A DNA stretch of 11,781 bases from Cyanobacteria bacterium UBA8803 (GTDB lineage Bacteria > Cyanobacteriota > Cyanobacteriia > Cyanobacteriales > Coleofasciculaceae): contig DNXU01000082.1 of the NCBI GenBank assembly GCA_003505715.1, positions 5,491 to 17,271 on the forward strand, read 5' to 3'. The notes under the pieces were generated by a model. That model was not told the origin of the DNA. It ran no database searches and saw only the letters and a program-made list of their open reading frames with translations. The translations under genes were made by a program, and so were the position numbers. Below, in pieces: positions 8,169 through 11,781 of the stretch. The stretch's first letter is position 1; each line of letters begins with the position of its first letter.

Positions 8169-8759
8169 TTATTTTCCTAAGTCTACATAGCCAGGAACGC
8201 ATGATGGTGCGCCAGCAGCTCCAGGTGCAATCCACCCTATTGCACCATACTCACCTGTAGGAGTACCACCATTAGCTGCGGGTGCTTTTTCACCTTGGCA
8301 CAAAACTGCTAAAGTCGTGGCTTCACTTGTAGCGGCTTGTGTTCCTATTTGTACGCCTCCTACATAGGCTCTAACCGTAGCGCTTGCCGCCTTAGCAGGT
8401 TGCCCAATGTTTGCCGCTTTAGTGTTATTACTTGCACCTACATCACCTTTAATGACGTAGCTATAATTTTGAGTATTAGTGGCAATCCCAAGACCTAATT
8501 TTCCGATATCAGTAGTCTCTCCTACGAAATCTTGCTTTTCCAGGTAGTAGGCTTGCTGGGCGCGGTTCATGGAACCCGTGTATTGCTTGGCTTCCGACTC
8601 CTTCGCTTTGTTCGCTTGGTTGAGGAAAGAGGGCAAAGCAATAGCAGACAGAATACCGATAATGATAATAACAACTAGCAGTTCAATCAGGGTAAAGCCC
8701 TCGTCCTGCTTTTTCTGGTTTAGGTATTGGAGGTACTTGGCTTTCAGTTCGATTTTCAT
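8169..8759 (-). CDS. pilA: type IV pilin (prepilin, PilA family)
   Basis: This 196-aa prepilin would be the structural subunit of a type IV pilus, used in motility, adhesion or DNA uptake. It has a positively charged leader of 21 residues ending KKQDEG, then FTLIELLVVIIIIG, the classical prepilin site. Cleavage by PilD between G21 and F22 leaves Glu at mature position 5 (E26). The hydrophobic stretch to about residue 43 is the membrane and polymerisation helix. The C-terminal part is rich in Ala, Gly, Ser and Thr (many potential O-glycosylation positions). It holds two cysteines, C154 and C187, that could close the usual D-region disulfide. A strong GAGGAG (8769-8774 on the complementary strand) sits 9 nt before ATG, fitting high expression. 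A minor pilin is possible, but size and cysteine pair favour a major pilin. Confidence 0.93.
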   Translation of the reverse strand: MKIELKAKYLQYLNQKKQDEGFTLIELLVVIIIIGILSAIALPSFLNQANKAKESEAKQYTGSMNRAQQAYYLEKQDFVGETTDIGKLGLGIATNTQNYSYVIKGDVGASNNTKAANIGQPAKAASATVRAYVGGVQIGTQAATSEATTLAVLCQGEKAPAANGGTPTGEYGAIGWIAPGAAGAPSCVPGYVDLGK

Positions 8760-8775
8760 GAGAGGTTTCTCCTCA

Positions 8776-8838
8776 AGGTGGGGGATGCTTAACTTCTAAG
8801 TTCTGCATATAACTTACCCACCTGCGGCTCCTTTTATA
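8776..8838 (-). promoter_or_regulatory. candidate pilin promoter -10 and structured 5' leader
   Basis: Reading leftward, TATAAA (8838-8833) is a possible -10 element; no good -35 is seen. A start near 8826 would give a leader of about 65 nt. That leader contains a 7-bp pairing, CCCACCT (8817-8823) with AGGTGGG (8776-8782), immediately upstream of the Shine-Dalgarno. The pairing is seen in the sequence; the promoter and any control of pilin translation or mRNA stability are inferred. Confidence 0.3.
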
Positions 8839-8886
8839 TCACTCTTCCCCAGAAATTTTTCTTATAGCCCTGGAAATGCCTCAAGC

Positions 8887-10212
8887 CTATCGCTCTAAAA
8901 GGACGTAGAGAAAGACTTGTAGCTTAGTTAAGAATTTTTTCATTTCCTCAAAAGCAGTCTCTTCACTCACCGGCTCTAGAGACACTAGATCCAATGGTCG
9001 AATCTTCAACCAACGTTCTACTATACTCCTGAAAGGCTGTGCCCCTTCCCAAAGAGGCAGCAGGCAAGCGGCTAGAGTACTGTCTATTTCAACAGGAGCC
9101 ATAGCAGGTATCGTAACATAACTGCTGCTCCCAAAGGGTTTCTGCTTGGTGATGCACTCAATCAAATCCTCCCGCACCTTAGGACTCTTCAACTGCGGAT
9201 GCAGATGCACCTTTGCGCCTTCCCAGTCCGATCGCTCCCACTGATCCACGGCTACAAACGAGTCTCCCTGACTAGGATGGGCGCACCAGAAGTCCAACAA
9301 TCGATGAACGGGGTGTAGCAGTTCATAAAGATGCAAGCGTTCCTCTACGGAAACCTCCGGTAAACTCATTGCCCAGAAAGCGGGTAAGTTATCAGGATCT
9401 TGGAACAAATCCGTCACATCCCAATGCCGCCAATACACCATGCTGACAAATTCCAAGTCCGCAGCTTGCAAAGCGGCAAACATTTCGGGAATCGTATATC
9501 CTCTATCACCTACTAACAGATGATTGGATAAAAGTGTCTCTTTCGCATCAGGAGCTTCATAACTAACATTCCATGCCCTAGCTTTAAGTTCAACTCCATC
9601 CTTCAGAGATTTCATCGTTTCAATCGCAACTCCAATTTCCATCTCCTCAGGGTTGCTCTCCATCAAACCCATCATCTTAAAAAGCTCTTGAGCGCGAAAA
9701 TAGCCCGACCTCTGGATTGCACTGTGGAGATTCGTGCGAATGATGCCCTGAGGTTTGAGAACCGATTTCATCGCCTGCAACCCTGCCACAACATCAGGCA
9801 GCAAGTAGAGTACCTCATCATTATTGATATAGTCAAATTCCAGCCCCAGCTCCGGCAAATCATAAATCGATAAAGCGTGAAACTCGACATTCTCAAATTT
9901 ATGATGCTGAAGTCGCTGACGAGCTAGTTTAACCGATTCCTCTGAGAGGTCAATCCCCACAATTCTTGCCCCCGGATTTGCTTCGGCTAAAACTAAGGAT
10001 TTATATCCACTGCCACATCCAGCATCAAGAATCACTTTTCCGGCGGTGTCTGCTACTTTTTGATATCTTAAATAGTAAGACGTTATTAAATTATGAATAT
10101 AGAGAGCATTAAAGTCATCTTTAGGAGACTTTTCTAGGGGAATTCTGGGATAAGGAGAGTTTTCAAATTGTTGCCGGATTTTTTCGATTAGTTCGGAGAC
10201 CTGGTTATCCAT
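8887..10212 (-). CDS. class I SAM-dependent methyltransferase with long C-terminal extension
   Basis: This 441-aa protein has a Methyltransf_11/25-type core at about residues 50-165. Motif I is VILDAGCGSGYKS (60-72), the ribose-binding acid is in GIDLSEES (86-93), ALSIYDLPEL is at 113-122, and DYINNDEVLYLLPD (127-140) is motif IV-like. An N-terminal segment reads QFENSPYPRIPLE (15-27). The C-terminal 270 residues contain no motif I copy and may bind the acceptor; I do not recognise a named domain there. ATG 10212 is supported by AGGAAG about 9 nt upstream. It is the first gene of the leftward block, 127 bp before the pilin start and probably with its own promoter in 10213-10290. The acceptor is unknown. 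Its place beside pilin, GT41 and FkbM genes suggests modification of the same surface glycan or glycoprotein. Confidence 0.88.
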   Translation of the reverse strand: MDNQVSELIEKIRQQFENSPYPRIPLEKSPKDDFNALYIHNLITSYYLRYQKVADTAGKVILDAGCGSGYKSLVLAEANPGARIVGIDLSEESVKLARQRLQHHKFENVEFHALSIYDLPELGLEFDYINNDEVLYLLPDVVAGLQAMKSVLKPQGIIRTNLHSAIQRSGYFRAQELFKMMGLMESNPEEMEIGVAIETMKSLKDGVELKARAWNVSYEAPDAKETLLSNHLLVGDRGYTIPEMFAALQAADLEFVSMVYWRHWDVTDLFQDPDNLPAFWAMSLPEVSVEERLHLYELLHPVHRLLDFWCAHPSQGDSFVAVDQWERSDWEGAKVHLHPQLKSPKVREDLIECITKQKPFGSSSYVTIPAMAPVEIDSTLAACLLPLWEGAQPFRSIVERWLKIRPLDLVSLEPVSEETAFEEMKKFLTKLQVFLYVLLER

Positions 10213-10311
10213 GACTGATAGCTTCCTTGTACAGTAGGTAAAGTGGAGACTGATTTTGGCAACGGATTGGGCAGGAGGATGTAACGGATATGGGATTGTA
10301 GGCGATCGATC

Positions 10312-10401
10312 GGGCTATTGGCAATACCTAGGAGGCGATCGCACTTGTTACCCTCACCCTTGTTTGCCAACAGCTCATGGCGAGTGGGGTTCCTCTAGGT
10401 A
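10312..10401 (+). repeat. direct repeat copy 1 (90 nt) upstream of the toxin-antitoxin-like pair
   Basis: It aligns without gaps to 11161-11250, with 78 of 90 positions identical by hand count; the last 25 nt and the HIP1-containing block are identical. Weaker similarity continues about 25 nt to the left. In the frame that is open in copy 2, this copy encodes EAIALV...VCQQLMASGVPLG but has TAG stops at 10299-10301 and 10329-10331. It is therefore non-coding or a decayed ORF. It fills most of the 248-bp gap between divergent genes. Confidence 0.8.
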
Positions 10402-10460
10402 CAGTTAGAGGCGATCACTATAGTTCATGCTAGCTTAGATAAAGTTAAGGAAATATCACA

Positions 10461-10856
10461 ATGAGTAAACCAGTAGAACTCCCTAGCGGCACAATCTTAA
10501 ATATGGAGCGTTTTATTGCTCTCTTCCCCATTACTACCACTACCGCTAGTAACTATCAGCTAATTTTAGAGGGTTATCCTGCCCCTATTAATCTAGAACA
10601 AAGCGATGCTGATGCTCTCAAAAAACTGCTGCAATTAGATAGCGATATTCTAGTTGCCTCTGATAGTTTAAGAAAACAGCGAGATGAGCAGTTACATGTA
10701 AATCAACGAGCTATAGCACTTTTATCCAAGCGCATAGAACGCCATCAAACTATGTCAAAAGCGGACTCCCTGCCTAGAGAAAAGTTATTTGATGAATTCA
10801 AACAAATTATTGATTCAGAACGACTCCCCGGCCAGAAACTATATTCATACTCATGA
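10461..10856 (+). CDS. hypothetical protein, candidate antitoxin partner of the PIN-type ORF
   Basis: This 131-aa protein has no domain I can name. It begins MSKPVELPSGTILNMERF, followed by a short beta-rich part (residues 10-50). A charged helical second half comes next, with a run near residues 60-95 (KKLLQLDSDILVASDSLRKQ). No membrane segment or signal peptide is seen, so it should be cytoplasmic. AAGGAAA lies about 8-10 nt before ATG. Its TGA overlaps the ATG of the next ORF in ATGA (10853-10856), the translational coupling typical of antitoxin-toxin operons. The antitoxin role rests only on that overlap, the size and the partner. No ribbon-helix-helix or AbrB fold is obvious. Confidence 0.7.
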   Translation: MSKPVELPSGTILNMERFIALFPITTTTASNYQLILEGYPAPINLEQSDADALKKLLQLDSDILVASDSLRKQRDEQLHVNQRAIALLSKRIERHQTMSKADSLPREKLFDEFKQIIDSERLPGQKLYSYS

Positions 10857-11101
10857 TTGTTTTTATTGATTCCGGCGTGCTAGGAATTCTGGCTAACCCT
10901 AATAAATCCGGAGAAGCTAGCGATTGCGAACAATGGCTGTATAGCTTGCTCTGTAGCATTGATATTGATATTATTATTTGTACTCAGTGGCAGATAATCA
11001 AGGAAGAGTTTCCCGGTCGTTACATTGTTATAGCTACTACTAATGTCAAGCATTTAAGTCGCTTTGCTGAAGCTAAACTCTGGAGAGATATTAAATTTTA
11101 A
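10853..11101 (+). CDS. VapC-like PIN-domain toxin with apparent internal deletion
   Basis: This 82-aa ORF joins the two ends of a PIN-domain ribonuclease. The N-terminus MIVFIDSGVLGIL carries the first metal-binding Asp (D6). The C-terminal half, DIDIIICTQW (37-46), EEFPGRYIVIATTNVKHL (51-68) and a closing LWRDIKF, matches the end of cyanobacterial VapC-type proteins as I know them. VapC proteins are usually 130-150 aa. The middle, with the conserved second acidic residue and central helices, is missing, and the frame passes straight from SLL to CSIDID at about codon 34 (10952). The likely reading is an in-frame deletion of roughly 60 codons, which probably abolishes nuclease activity. Expression is plausible through the ATGA overlap with the upstream gene. 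It could equally be annotated as a pseudogene. Confidence 0.65.
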   Translation: MIVFIDSGVLGILANPNKSGEASDCEQWLYSLLCSIDIDIIICTQWQIIKEEFPGRYIVIATTNVKHLSRFAEAKLWRDIKF

Positions 11102-11160
11102 ATACTTATAAAATTTAGCAGACTAGTCATCAATAGATATGCTATTGTACGCGAGCGCTA

Positions 11161-11250
11161 GGGCTATCGGGAATAGAAAGGAGGCGATCGCACTTATTAC
11201 CATCGTCCAAGTTTGCCAACAGCTGATGGCGAGTGGGGTTCCTCTAGGTA
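11161..11250 (+). repeat. direct repeat copy 2 (90 nt) downstream of the toxin-antitoxin-like pair
   Basis: This is the partner of 10312-10401 at a constant offset of 849 nt, in the same orientation. It is contained in a 76-codon open frame (11139-11369) reading EAIALITIVQVCQQLMASGVPLGKAFGDRL. I do not recognise that peptide, and no Shine-Dalgarno precedes the frame. Copy 1 has stops in the same frame, so I treat it as repeat sequence rather than a gene. The interval 11102-11382 holds this repeat and one hairpin, and no convincing gene. Confidence 0.8.
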
Positions 11251-11301
11251 AAGCCTTTGGCGATCGCTTAATTACAAAGTTCCTAATAAAAAGTATCCCT
11301 G

Positions 11302-11365
11302 TCGGGGCGAGTCACTACTTCAGATGTAGTAGCATCAACAAAAACCTTGCCTTGACTCGCCCTGA
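11302..11365 (-). terminator. long inverted repeat, possible terminator of the DUF4351 gene or small element remnant
   Basis: TCGGGGCGAGTCA (11302-11314) pairs with TGACTCGCCCTGA (11353-11365) over 13 bp with one G-T wobble. The 38-nt interior has its own small pairing, CTAC (11315-11318) with GTAG (11326-11329). It begins 17 bp after the stop of the leftward Rpn/DUF4351 gene, which fits a 3' end. No T-run follows directly in that direction; a TTTTT lies about 10 nt beyond. A miniature repeat element is the alternative. Confidence 0.4.
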
Positions 11366-11382
11366 TTAACTTTAGTCTTCCT

Positions 11383-11781
11383 TCACTTGGGCCGCCATCT
11401 TGCTAAGAACTCTTCAGGCTGCAACTCGGTTAATTGGGATAGTAACAAGGCTAACTCTTGCTGAGGTAAAGCTAAGAAAGATTCAGCCATCCCACTGGCT
11501 TGCTCCTCCAATTCTCCCAAGCGACTTCTGATTAATTTTTCGATAATTAATCTCTCCGCTTGTTGTCGTCCTTCTGAGTTTCCTTCTAATTGAGCTAATT
11601 GGAGCAGCAACCAGGTTAATTCTTCTGGAGGTAAGGCAGTGATTGGCTCTACTAGTATTGTCAATCGCTCTGACAATTCCCCAAAGCGCACTTTCAGTAA
11701 GTTCTCAACAATCAGATGTTGCCCTTGTTGAATACCTTCCAGTTTTCCTTGTTGAATACCTTCCAGTTTTCCTTGTTGAAT
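11383..11781 (-). CDS. Rpn-family nuclease/putative transposase, C-terminal part with two DUF4351-like units (partial)
   Basis: The frame is open from the right window edge to TGA at 11383-11385, so only the last 132 residues are visible and the start lies outside. It opens with IQQGKLEG repeated twice plus IQQG, the Gln/Gly-rich linker typical of Rpn (PD-(D/E)XK) proteins. Two units related to each other follow: LIVENLLKVRFGELSERL...LTWLLLQLAQL and LIIEKLIRSRLGELEEQ...LALLLSQLTEL. Both match the DUF4351 pattern of an (L)RFGEL start and a Leu-rich helical end. Rpn proteins are DNA endonucleases first linked to recombination, and some act in phage defence. The nuclease domain would be upstream, so activity cannot be judged. 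An internal GTG at 11691 could start a shorter product but lacks a good ribosome site. Confidence 0.8.
   Translation of the reverse strand: MQQGKLEGIQQGKLEGIQQGQHLIVENLLKVRFGELSERLTILVEPITALPPEELTWLLLQLAQLEGNSEGRQQAERLIIEKLIRSRLGELEEQASGMAESFLALPQQELALLLSQLTELQPEEFLARWRPK
11727..11781. repeat. 24-bp tandem repeat inside the Rpn/DUF4351 gene
   Basis: The unit GTTGAATACCTTCCAGTTTT plus CCTT occurs exactly at 11727-11750 and 11751-11774. A third copy begins at 11775 and is cut by the window end. Read on the coding strand each unit gives IQQGKLEG, so copy-number change by slippage keeps the frame and only alters linker length. Confidence 0.92.

Noticed and set aside
10188..10370. Leftward 60-codon open frame overlapping the methyltransferase start and repeat copy 1
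   Set aside because: No ribosome site or recognisable protein features; it runs through repeat sequence and overlaps a well-supported gene in another frame.
11139..11369. Rightward 76-codon open frame containing repeat copy 2
   Set aside because: No Shine-Dalgarno, no family recognised, its 3' half runs through the 13-bp inverted repeat, and the other repeat copy has stops in the same frame. A decayed gene is possible but not supported.
11727..11781. Possible CRISPR-like array at the right edge
   Set aside because: The units are directly adjacent with no spacers and encode an in-frame peptide repeat, so this is a coding tandem repeat.

Overview
The window looks like chromosomal DNA from a cyanobacterium, probably a filamentous, motile, non-heterocystous type; the genus is a guess. 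The evidence is the recurrent HIP1 octamer GCGATCGC (at least eight copies, e.g. 59-66, 1802-1809 and in both 90-bp repeats near 10.3 and 11.2 kb), a moderate AT-leaning composition, and the families encoded: SPINDLY/O-GlcNAc-transferase-like proteins, FkbM methyltransferases, a type IV pilin and an Rpn/DUF4351 protein.

Layout. Three rightward genes (168-5671) encode a TPR glycosyltransferase of the GT41/SPINDLY type, a helical-repeat plus FkbM methyltransferase, and a protein with two methyltransferase-like domains (FkbM-type, then a class I SAM domain). Only 15 bp away and convergent with them lies a leftward block. In transcription order it is a 441-aa SAM methyltransferase (8887-10212), a type IV pilin (8169-8759) and a second TPR-GT41 protein (5687-7960). 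The pilin and the second GT41 gene are separated by about 208 bp rich in inverted repeats. That spacer includes a perfect 9-bp hairpin followed by TTTT, which could be a leaky terminator.

The right quarter (10.3-11.8 kb) is accessory in character. A small toxin-antitoxin-like pair with an ATGA overlap sits between two 90-nt direct repeats, 78/90 identical by hand count. The toxin partner looks like a VapC/PIN protein that has lost its middle third. After it come a 13-bp inverted repeat and the C-terminal part of a leftward Rpn-family/DUF4351 gene. That gene runs off the right edge through an exact 24-bp tandem repeat encoding IQQGKLEG.

How the genes may work together (inference): a pilin, two protein O-glycosyltransferase-like enzymes and three proteins carrying four SAM-methyltransferase-like domains in one 10-kb cluster suggest a locus that decorates an exported surface structure. 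The most obvious target is the pilin, by O-glycosylation followed by methylation of the glycan. This is the strongest candidate for a little-described system here. The sequence does not show the substrate.
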